A stretch of DNA of 64,000 nt, from positions 436,001 through 500,000 of the forward strand of contig JAQFVV010000257.1 of assembly GCA_028023455.1 (NCBI GenBank), written 5' to 3'. The translations under genes and the position numbers were made by a program. The notes under the pieces were generated by a model. That model was not told the origin of the DNA. It was given only the letters and a program-made list of their open reading frames with translations, and did no database searches. Position 1 is the stretch's first letter; each line of letters begins with the position of its first letter. Source of the DNA: Epiperipatus broadwayi. Taxonomy: Eukaryota; Onychophora; Udeonychophora; Euonychophora; Peripatidae. Below are positions 50,882-61,010 of the stretch, piece by piece.

Positions 50882-51484
50882 AGTTTTAATAACTTAGCAA
50901 GTTTATTTACTCAGATTAATGTATAAGTTAGTAATTGATTAATATGTTTCACTGATGACTGGCTGGTTCAATTCCACAATAAATAATATTAATCATTGAA
51001 CAGTTCATATAGAGAATTAGATACTACTCCACACTTTATTAAAACTTTCTTACATATCTATTTGCTTTATTCAAAGTTTATCAATTTCATTCTGTAACTT
51101 TCTTCATTAGTTTTCAGTAGTGATTTTAGTAAGCACTTTACTGCTCATTTACATCTTTTAGTCACTCCAACTAGATTTGACTACATTTCTTATTTTCTGC
51201 ACTATCTGATCTACAGCTGCATTTTCTGCACAGCATGCAGTAAACTGATTTCATTCTACTCTACTAGTATAACTAGTCTGCCTTTTCTCCTCTCATTAGA
51301 AGTACTCTGATAATATGCATATTTTTAAAACAAATTGTTATGCAGATTAGAATATATAGGTTATTTGCTGTTTGCTTAATTATAATTTTTCTGTATATCA
51401 TTATTTTTAAAGTGACACAACAGTGTCTGTATTGACCAGCCTTGCATAAATATATACAAAACAACAAATAAAGCAAACAGTACA
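50882..51484 (-). repeat. 5' LTR of the Gypsy-like element
   Basis: Partner of 45391-46026 with the same order of conserved words and the same cagtaca terminus. On the minus strand the sequence following it starts tctggtgtgtc, a possible primer-binding site, though I cannot name the tRNA. Confidence 0.85.
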
Positions 51485-53891
51485 TCACAGAACTTTGCTA
51501 TAAATAATGAATAAAAGATGCATTGATTCCAAAATATATCAAAGTTGTAAAAATATTTAAACAACATTGTGGATAATTTATCATTATTTCTTATCCTCTT
51601 CTCACATTATTTTTATTTCAGTACTTTTAAATTTTATTGTAAGATTATGACCACATATATTAGTAAGATGCATTCATTTACATATGATTTTAATGGACTT
51701 AAATCTTTATATATTTTAAGGCATTGTTTTAATATTTTGATATTTTGTGTTCCTATGATTAATAAATGCTTTACACTAATTTATTCAATACTACAGGGGA
51801 ATTAATATGAAGGGAGGGATGAAGGGAAGTCAGAGGAGGAGGAAGAGGGAGTGGTTTAATAGTATTAAGAAATGCATAGAAACTTGATTAGAGAAGTTCT
51901 ATGACAGAAACAAAAATATTTAGAAGAAGAAAGAGGAGTTTTGAGGTGCTAATAATTTTTTAGAGATTGATTTTTTATGTAAGTTTGTATAAAATAAAAT
52001 TATTAGAATTCAAAAAGTTTATAAATAGTACAATTCAGTTAACCTACTAAGTTTTACTATACTAGACATATTGCATAAAACATTGGTGGTTAGTAATAGC
52101 AAAAACTATCAAAGGTTTTTTGTAGTAGTTTTTTGTAACCTTTGTATTACTTAAATACTGATATTACAAGAATTTCTAATCATTTGAACTCTCAATCTGA
52201 AACATTCAACAATATATCATTTATCTTAAGCAGGGCAATAAAGCAGCAGAAATTCATGATGACTTCAACTTTACCATGACATATCAAAACAAATAGAAGT
52301 AGACAGTTATTAATTTCTTAACAAATAATCCTGATCTATTTGGTACAACCAAAATAATAAAAATCAGCTTACATATTTAGTTTTTACTTTAAAAATGAGC
52401 TTAACATGTTACATTTACTAGACTAAAAACTTTCATGTATTAATTTTCTTGCAGATTTTTTAACATATGTACATAATTATATTACTGCATAGGAACTATG
52501 ACTTAATTGATAATTATACAGTAAGGGATCTGCATTTTATTAAGTGATAGTGGAACCCATGAAGCAAACAATTATTTCCACCAATATTTATGATGCTGTT
52601 GAACACATTATTACTGTGTTTGGAAAATTGTTGTATATCTTGAAAGCCATATAAATATCAGCAGTGAAAAGTGCAATCAATCATTATCTTTTTGTCTCCA
52701 ATCAAAAAACTTGATAGCAAAATCTTGTTTAATGGGTTTATTGGCATTTAAATTTGATTTTAAACTATTGAAAAAGGGACAATAATCAGTAATAGGTAAA
52801 AATTTTTTTTATCAGATCCACATAATTTACAAATTGTATCAAAGAACCATTTATGAGTCTTATTGAGAAATGTTATAATTGAGAAACATAAAAATTTGAT
52901 GATAGAATGAGCAATGATTCATCCAATAATATATTTTCTAACACCCTTATAGATGAATGGATTTTCATTTGGTACATTATTGAATTTTGGTATATATCAT
53001 CACTGATGGATCATTATATACTATTTGAGTATCAGGTATGTTTATTTCATCTCTTGTATCTAAATATGTCTGTCCCCATTTCATCAAGTAATATGATTTT
53101 TTTCAATTTTACAGAGTCAGTTAGTTGATAATTAGGAAGGTTAATATTAATAAAGAGGATCATCACATACTGTTTTAATGACTTAGTCATTATGGATTGA
53201 TAAAACAACTTAACTTCAATTAATTCAAGAATATGTTTTTAATTGGAGTTTTTGAAGTTTTGTGAAATAAGTTTTTGATCCTGATTTTTATAAATAATTA
53301 TTTATATGTGTTTAATGTTTGTTGCAGATATCAACGTTCTACTCAAAAGTCTACATAACACTCTTTACACCAAAAGTTTTATATGTAACATATTTATATT
53401 CTTCTTAGATATTACTTGCTCTCTCTGTAAGTTTTTGGAAGGTATTCTTGGTAAATGTTCATATTTTGTAAATCTTCACTATACAATAGAAAATAGAGTC
53501 ATATATCACACGACCCCATTTCTTTTACGCTCTTTGTTTTCAGTACACAGTGTTTGAAGTATGATTCCTGATGCATCAAGGAAGTTTGTGTATATGTTTA
53601 ACTATTTATCATCATAAATAAATCAACTCATTATTATTTACATTTACTTATTCAGTTTTAAATAGTCATTTGCTTAAGAAGTCATGTGACATTCAAGCTT
53701 TAAAATGACATACTTAACAATAATAAGGTGCGTTTAAAGTAAATTTATAATTAACAATATTGTAATTCAGTTAATAGCAGACCACTGTCCCAATCTGAAT
53801 CTATTCACTTGCTAGTTCTCATCCCTACATTTGAATATGGCCAAAGGCATATTATAATATATTTTTATTGTTTAATGATTATGTCCAGCTG
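51485..53891. other. Intronic spacer, no gene seen
   Basis: AT-rich intron. A purine-rich patch occurs at 51805-51860. Minus-strand sequence near 52900-52550 includes FDTICKLCG, reminiscent of a LINE zinc knuckle, but there is not enough to assign it. Open stretches at 52907-53128 and 53306-53557 have no motif. Confidence 0.45.
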
Positions 53892-53906
53892 ACTTCTTCA
53901 CTTCTT

Positions 53907-54015
53907 TTTTTTTCATATTTCATAGCATCGGCTGGGACGCGAACGCACACCCGTCTGCAATCAACTATTTGCTGGCAAGGCAGGTGCGATCACCTCTCGG
54001 CTAACAACGCTTGAC
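53907..54015 (-). mobile_element. Short tRNA-derived SINE, copy 3, with 15-bp target-site duplication
   Basis: Minus-strand orientation: a T run (the A tail) at 53905-53912, then tatttcatagcatcggctgggacgcga, the same 3' end as copies 1 and 2, a box B region with changes and a cgagaggtg box A region. The middle has diverged and the box B consensus is damaged. Flanks acttcttcacttctt (53892-53906 and 54016-54030) are identical and form the target-site duplication. Confidence 0.85.
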
Positions 54016-54030
54016 ACTTCTTCACTTCTT

Positions 54031-54127
54031 GCATGTGAATTTTTTTAATAGAGCTGAATAAATTATTTTCACATACTTCTTCACTTCTTGTATGTGAAAA
54101 TAATTTATTCAGCTCTATTAAAAAAAT
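54031..54127. repeat. Near-perfect hairpin next to the SINE
   Basis: The arms, about 36 bp each (54040-54076 and 54091-54127), are complementary, running through agctgaataaattattttc. The loop contains the word cttcttcacttcttg, which is also the SINE target-site duplication and its flank. It could form by template switching or be a tiny foldback element. Confidence 0.85.
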
Positions 54128-55465
54128 ATAAATACAACAACCTAGAAAAAAAAAAAAGAGTGCAATAAAATAAATCTACTTTTTTCATCTTTTAAATTCC
54201 CTATAATCACACTTTTTTTGGTTACAAACATTCATTTATATATCCATATAAAATTGATAAGTAATTAATAATTAAAAAAAATTACAGAAAATGTGACAGT
54301 TTCCTCAAATTGATATAATTTTTATTCTTTATTTTTTATATGAATAATTTACATCATTGTATGTCAGGGTCATTTGAAAAATTTTCAACACTCTTTTTTT
54401 TAGCAAAATTGTAATTTAAATTGTAAATTTAACATTAAAGTGATTGCTTCATGTTTATTAATGACTTTTTTGTTTTTGACTTGCAAGGTGATACTTGTTA
54501 ATTGACAGTGTTGTTGGGTATATTTTAACACCTCATGTTTGATTTATTTATATTGGATCCAAATAATTCTATTTTAAACTGAAATGTAACTAATTCATAT
54601 TTTATTCATTATTTGAATAAAGTGAACTTTGTTTATAATGAATGTTTCAGTAAAATTAGAAACGTATCGGATTATTTTTAATTTTTAATGATAGTAAATA
54701 GTTTTTATGTTTTGCAAAGTGTAAAACTTGAATGAGAATCTTATTTTCTTTGAGCAAAAAAAGAGAGGAAAAAAACAACTATATATATAAATAGCATTAA
54801 TATTTAAATACTAATTTACAAAAATTTATTATATGATAAAAAAAAGTACAGTTATTTTAAAGGCGTTGTGGAAAATTATTAATATATTTGCCTCTTATGC
54901 TCATCATCTGGGATGAATTCAATTTGGATTTTTTTTTTCAGATATCAAACCGTTTTTCTTCACGTGGCAACATCATTATCAATGCAAATGAGCGTCCATT
55001 TGCTGGTTATTAAACATATATCCAAGACTTCTTATCTAGATGTCAAATAAGAACAGAAAACCACAAAATTTTCCAACAGTTAGCTAGTCTGATAATGCAT
55101 TTTTCCTTGGGGGGTGGTGGTGGTAAGAAAGTGTTGAAGAGTTCTTGTTTCTGCAGTAAGCTATTTAAAATTGTTTTATTCTTACAAGGATAAAAGAGTC
55201 TTTAAATAATCCAGTGTATTGTAAAGACTCTTCAAAAACTTTTCATAGTTGAGCAGTGAGGGAGAAGACATTTTTCATCATGCTTTCCAGTTTCCAAATG
55301 ACAAGAATTTGGGTGTTTTCTGTCCTTGTGTTTCATTCTAACTAAGATTACATAGATATTCATTTAACAATCATTTTGAATAATAATTTGGCTATGGATT
55401 GGCTCACTTGAAGAAAAAATCCTGAAACTAAGTAAAACATGAGCATTTTTTAATAAGTTTCTCCC
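54128..55465. other. Intronic spacer, no gene seen
   Basis: AT-rich intron. A G-rich word (ggggggtggtggtgg) occurs near 55111. Less AT-rich sequence at 54900-55330 has no assignable function. Confidence 0.45.
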
Positions 55466-55540
55466 AGTTTGGATTTGAACCCCAGGTTATGGTATTGGTA
55501 GGCAGTTGTACTCCCATTGCACCATGAGTTCATTCTTTAC
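55466..55540 (-). mobile_element. tRNA-like sequence (SINE head or tRNA pseudogene)
   Basis: On the minus strand it has a consensus box A (tggtgcaatgg, 55514-55524) and a consensus box B (ggttcaaatcc, 55471-55481), 32 bp apart. A four-pair D stem is possible, but the anticodon stem and acceptor stem do not pair, so it is not a functional tRNA gene. It differs from the SINE at 36720. Confidence 0.6.
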
Positions 55541-56265
55541 TTACATATGTATGTACATTTTAGTAATATGAGAAGCATTTTTATTTTACGATGAAACTCC
55601 GGACATCATATGAAATGTTAGACTAATTTCTAGAGAAGGTCAAGCTGTACTAAAGTATCACAGTGATCAAGTTTAGACCTGGCATTCATAATACAAGGAT
55701 TTTCTTTATTTAAGTATTTGTTAACCATGACTCTATAATTACCTGGATATAAGATTTACTAGAGTGAAAATTTTCCGCACATGGTTTCGAGAACTTCAAA
55801 AGAAAATCTATTTGAAACTAAATGATATGAATTCACTGTTAATGAAATGATATATATATATAATAAAAATGTTGTCATTTTAAAAAATAAATGCTTAATG
55901 TATGTTTATAATGTAAAGATTAGATTTTAAAGCTTCATATAGAAAGTCATTAATCAGAAAGCAATCTAGAAATAAAATCCTATGGAATTTCTGATGAGTA
56001 CGTGCTTTTATTGAATCCAAATGATTCACTCACTAATGCATTCTGATTGCTATGGTTGTTTCCTTTATAATCTATTAATTATAATATGCATGAGAAATTA
56101 GCATAAAAATAGAAAATAGATGGTAAGATTATGTTTGAAATAATATATTAATGTTTTGTCGATTTTTTTTTTTAAATTTATATTTAGTTTGATCTTTTGT
56201 CAAAATCGGGGGAAGCTTGAAACTTCTGGATATAAGTAAATATTTTATATTTGTCTTATATACTT

Positions 56266-56303
<38 letters not shown>

Positions 56304-56558
56304 TATTCACATTCATTAATATTCATAATATGTTGTTCTTAATGATTTTTGCAATAAATGCTTATTCTAGTTATTATTATTAAATATTGTCAAGTGGACG
56401 TAATTCCAATTGATTACATAAATAGTATTACTTCCTGAATACTTTTTTATTTGCTTGTTGTCTTAGACTGCTCAATGGTACATTCCTTATAGTAGTGATG
56501 ACGTTCATCATTCTTATTACTAAACATTCTTTTGTTTTCACTTTCAACTTTTCTTAGT
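55541..56558. other. Intronic spacer with TA microsatellite
   Basis: No gene is seen. A (TA)n run lies at 56268-56300. Confidence 0.5.
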
Positions 56559-57534
56559 AGTACACCTGAGTCTCGTTTTACACGATAGATAGGTTCCTCA
56601 GAAAACATGTGCAAATGAAATCGTGCAAAAATAGACGTAACTTACCTTGAAAAAGGGGGGTACGGACTGTGATTTTTCAAAACTCATGTAAAAGCAAAGC
56701 ACCAACATAAAATTTACTTTAAAATTCGTGCAAAAAAAAAAAAATAAGGAAATAAAATATGACTAATAAAAAATTTCAAATTTGAAAAAAATTGTTACAA
56801 GACAAACTTTTTTTAACTATAATATTTAATTTTATTCAAAACAATATATTTTTATGCATAATTTACAGTAATTTATATTTTTTTATACACATTTTAATTA
56901 TTATCACTATTTGTCAGTAAACAGGTTCATTTGCAAACTGATAAAAAAATCAGATTCTTCACAAGATGAAATACAACTAGCACCAACATCACTCTCATGT
57001 TGTGTTAATTAATAGTTTTCTGGTGACAATGTAATTAGTAATTAATCTAACAACTAAAAATTAAATTTTTATTTTTGTCTTTAATTTTCAATTTTAATTG
57101 TGCCCACTGCTATTACTCATCTTTTAAAAATAAACTTGCTGACACTAAATGATTAATAATTGATTAAATGTTCTTTTTTAAAAAGCAAAAAACAGAATGT
57201 GATTTAAAATGCAAAATTAACAGCACAATGTTTGAACAAATTTACATTATAATCTTGTAAAATTTAATGTGTGTATACATAAAATGTGGAAATCATAATT
57301 TTAATTTCATTATTGCATAAAATCTTACTATTATAAAGCACTGAAAATATTGAAATTACTAAGTTGAAAGTCGAATTTCAATAATGTGCTATTACTTTCA
57401 ATATAATGTGAGTGCGCAAAATTTATTATTTAAAGTAATAGCGCAATATCGGAGTTCGACTTCTGGTGAAACACGAATCATGTAACTTCAAAATAGTGTT
57501 AAATAAGTTCGCATAAAAAGAGACCCAGGTGTAT
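56559..57534. mobile_element. Non-autonomous DNA transposon with terminal inverted repeats and TA flanks
   Basis: The left end TA-cacctgagtctcg (56561 onwards) mirrors the right end, whose reverse complement is TA-cacctgggtctct (from 57533 back). The similarity continues with gaps for about 25 bp. TA at both borders fits a TA target duplication, as in Tc1/mariner and related groups. A subterminal inverted pair (gtgctattactttca near 57387 and aaagtaatagcgc near 57438) is also present. Length is about 970 bp, with no transposase motif. The superfamily is an inference from the TA only. Confidence 0.7.
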
Positions 57535-58142
<608 letters not shown>

Positions 58143-59323
58143 ATCAAAAATCATTTCAGTTCTCTAAAAAACAAGTGTTTAAGGCTTACCTTTGATAAGA
58201 AAATTAATCAGCCCATCCCTCCAGTATACGGGTTTAGTTTATTGAATGTATAAGAATAAATTCTCATTCACTTTTGAGAACATTTTTTAAAAGTGTTATT
58301 TTTAAGGTTCATATTGTCATCTAAGCTAAAATTGAGATTAACTTACTTCTATGGAGAATACTTTGGTATAAGAATTCTTTGTGTTATTTTAAAAATGATT
58401 TTACAATGTAATGTAGTCTAAAATATAAAATGATTTAAATTCTTATGAATAGTGAAGATTAAAGAAACTATCACAAATAAGTATTAGTGAGAAAACAAAA
58501 AATAAAAAAGGAAAAATATTAAATTGTGTAAAATTTTAAGTGGTATTCTGTTTTTTTGTTGTTGTTGCTAAAACTATATAAATACTGTTGTCTAGATTAA
58601 CACAATATGAATAAAAATGAAACAGTTATTTCTAAAAAGAACATATATATTTTATATTTTACAAAGATATATGCAATCATAAGTCAGCACCATCATGTGT
58701 TTTTATAACACTTTTATATATTATATATTTGTTGATACATATACTCGCACATAAATATTCATTGAAGTTTAAGAATACTATCTAATACTTCCAAATTTTT
58801 TCTATATATATACATTGTGATGTATTTGTTTTTATTATTATCTGCTATCAAGAGTTGTTAAAAACAATAATATAAAACGAAAATGATGTTTTTGTTTAAT
58901 CTAATGGACAATCTTTGTATTTCAATGTAAAAAAAAAATGTTTTGCTTTTGTTTTCTAAATAGTTTTATCAAGATTATTATGATAAATATCAAGTCAGGT
59001 TATTTAAATATTTTAAATAAATATATTATTCAATTATCTTTTGGTGTGTTTTTATATGTATATTTACATGTATACAATATAAATATCAGATCAATTAACT
59101 ATTAAATACAATTTTTTATAGTCACATACTAATACAATTATCAATTAATTCTTAAAGGATCTGGTAAAATTTTAGAACAAAATCACTGCAACATTTAAAG
59201 ATTCTTTAATTAAACAAAATATAAAGAATTAAATTAGTTATTCAAGAGATCATGTGATATTATTGCAACAAAAGTATCAGATTGAATTACACTTCAGGCA
59301 TTTTTATTTTTCAAGATCTTCAA
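58143..59323. other. Intronic spacer, no gene seen
   Basis: AT-rich intron with no repeat family or coding signal recognised. Confidence 0.5.
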
Positions 59324-60350
59324 TTGAAATAAATTGAGATACTGCCAAATCTCTCAGCGCTCATTACAATACTTATCTGACAGCCAATCAGATGTCAATG
59401 ATAGCTCTTCCAAATAACAACCAAACTTAAACACACGACAAAGATTTTATGAGAAAAGGGTGGCTCTTTTCTCTACTTTTCTTTCTATATATCTAAGCCA
59501 GTCATAAGTATTTAGGTCTGAAAGCTTGAAGCTTTAAATATCTTCACAAATAACTCACTGAGTCTAAATCATAAACGTACAACTCGAAATCCTATGATTT
59601 ACTACGTAGTAGTTTTTAGAATACATAACAAGCAGTAAAGTATGTAAATAATATTTTAATTTGCGAAGCGCAGATAGTTGAAAATTGAAATAAATTGAGA
59701 TACTGCCAAATCTCTCAGCACTCATTACAATACTTATCCGACAGCCAATCAGATGTCAATGATAGCTCTCCAAATAACAACCAAACTTAAACACACGACA
59801 AAGATTTTATGAGAAAAGGGTGGCTCTTTTCTCTACTTTTCTTTCTATATATCTAAGCCAGTCATAAGTATTTAGGTCTGAAAGCTTGAAGCTTTAAATA
59901 TCTTCACAAATAACTCACTGAGTCTAAATCATAAACGTACAACTCGAAATCCTATGATTTACTACGTAGTAGTTTTTAGAATACATAACAAGCAGTAAAG
60001 TATGTAAATAATATTTTAATTTGCGAAGCGCAGATAGTTGAAAATTGAAATAAATTGAGATACTGCCAAATCTCTCAGCGCTCATTACAATACTTATCCA
60101 ACAGATAATCAGATGTCAATAATAGCTGTCCAATAACAACCAAACCTAAAGAAATGACAAAGATTTTACAAGAAAAGACGAGAAAAGCCCTTTTCTCGTA
60201 AAATCTTTGTCATGTGTTTAGGTTTGGTTGTTATTTGAACAGCTATCATTGACATCTGATTGGCTGTCAGATAAGTATTGTAATGAGCACTGAGGGATTT
60301 GGCAGTATCTCAATTTATTTCAATTTTCAACTATCTGCGCTTCGCAAATT
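59324..60350. repeat. 361-bp repeat array: two near-identical direct units, a stub, then an inverted unit
   Basis: Units begin ttgaaataaattgagatact at 59324, 59685 and 60045. The first two copies (361 and 360 bp) differ at only a few positions. The third stops after about 136 bp and flips at about 60185 into its reverse complement, ending at about 60350. Each unit carries a gccaatcagatg CCAAT-type box, then gagaaaagggtggctc, then a tctatatatctaag TATA-like site about 120 bp further on, so it resembles a promoter-bearing LTR or SINE-like module. No frame is open. Divergent similarity to the 30209 unit includes the gcttgaagct / gcgtgaagct stretch. Confidence 0.9.
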
Positions 60351-60357
60351 AAAATAT

Positions 60358-60567
60358 CTATAAATATATTTATGTTTATATTCCTATGTAACCATTTTTA
60401 TACAACCCATAATTCTTCCTAATCCCAGAATTTCTATTAAATTTTGGTTTTATCTTTCTTAAAAAAGATATATAGAGCAAAATATATAAAGACAAAATTA
60501 TTTATAAAAGAAATATGGGTTGTATAATAATGGTTACATAGGAATATAAACATGAATATATTTATAG
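60358..60567. mobile_element. MITE-like element with 53-bp terminal inverted repeats
   Basis: The left arm 60358-60410 (ctataaatatatttatg ... acaacccat) is complementary to the right arm 60515-60567 with about four mismatches. Both sides are flanked by atat, a possible target-site duplication. It begins within a few bases of the end of the array at 59324. Confidence 0.85.
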
Positions 60568-60683
60568 ATATTATATATTAAGGGGAAAAAAAACTTTGCA
60601 TAATATCTACATATAAACAGTTTAACAAATTTATAAGGGTGAGTTATATAATAATAGTAATAGAAGTCAAAGAGTTATAAAAG

Positions 60684-60706
60684 TATATATATATATATAT
60701 ATATAT
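60684..60706. repeat. Short (TA)n run
   Basis: About 11 TA units. Confidence 0.9.
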
Positions 60707-60894
60707 TGTGCCCTTGTCTGTAGGTCATAGGTAGGGTAGAAAGGTCAATTATTAAAAAATTTTAAATTTTAAGTTATATTTGTAAGATATATAAATAATA
60801 ATAAGAGAATGAGATTTTATAGTACAATTTAAAGCTAAAAATACCTGGTAGGTAACAGTGTAATAAATTATTTTAAAAGAAAACAATTAAATAA

Positions 60895-61010
60895 AGCTTA
60901 ATCATATCATTGCTTATGGTTGTGAAAGCTGGCCATATAAAATAATACAGCTATAGATAGTTAAAAGTATATCAATTATTTAGTATAATATTTAAAAAAC
61001 TAATAAATTA
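60895..61010 (+). mobile_element. Possible LINE C-terminal fragment
   Basis: The plus-strand reading HIIAYGCESWPYK resembles the conserved 'TYGCETW' segment of RTE-like LINEs. Nothing else of the element is clear around it. Weak hints of similar material exist at 62690-63300 (a KYLQEVMEW-like word), without enough to call. Confidence 0.35.

Larger units (their letters stand above)
45391..51484 (-). mobile_element. Ty3/Gypsy-like LTR retrotransposon, minus strand, decayed and interrupted
   Basis: Two diverged direct repeats of about 600 bp (45391-46026 and 50882-51484) bracket coding remnants in retrotransposon order on the minus strand. These are gag (50701-50280, resumed 47880-47560 with a CCHC knuckle), an aspartic protease (about 47480-47380) and an integrase (about 46945-46590). 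The reverse transcriptase and RNase H region, normally over 1 kb between protease and integrase, is missing: only about 430 bp lies there. A 2.4-kb segment (47885-50280) interrupts gag. Both LTRs begin TGTACTG on the minus strand, and the sequence next to the 3' LTR (gaaggagg) looks like a polypurine tract. Many stops mean it is inactive. Confidence 0.85.

Noticed and set aside
52907-53557. Two plus-strand frames of 73 and 83 residues
   Set aside because: They have low-complexity, intron-like composition, no conserved motif and no supported splice boundaries.
54941-55060. Candidate further ankyrin exon after ttcag at 54950 (reading VFLHVATSLSM)
   Set aside because: Only LHVA resembles an ankyrin repeat. 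The rest does not fit the pattern or the expected ANKRD27 continuation, and there is no good donor in frame.
59324-60350. Retrozyme-type origin for the tandem arrays (about 350-bp units in tandem, as in hammerhead-bearing retrozymes)
   Set aside because: No hammerhead core was found by eye in the units on either strand. A ctgatta...cgaaat arrangement at 30440-30484 has the wrong core base and no proper stem II.
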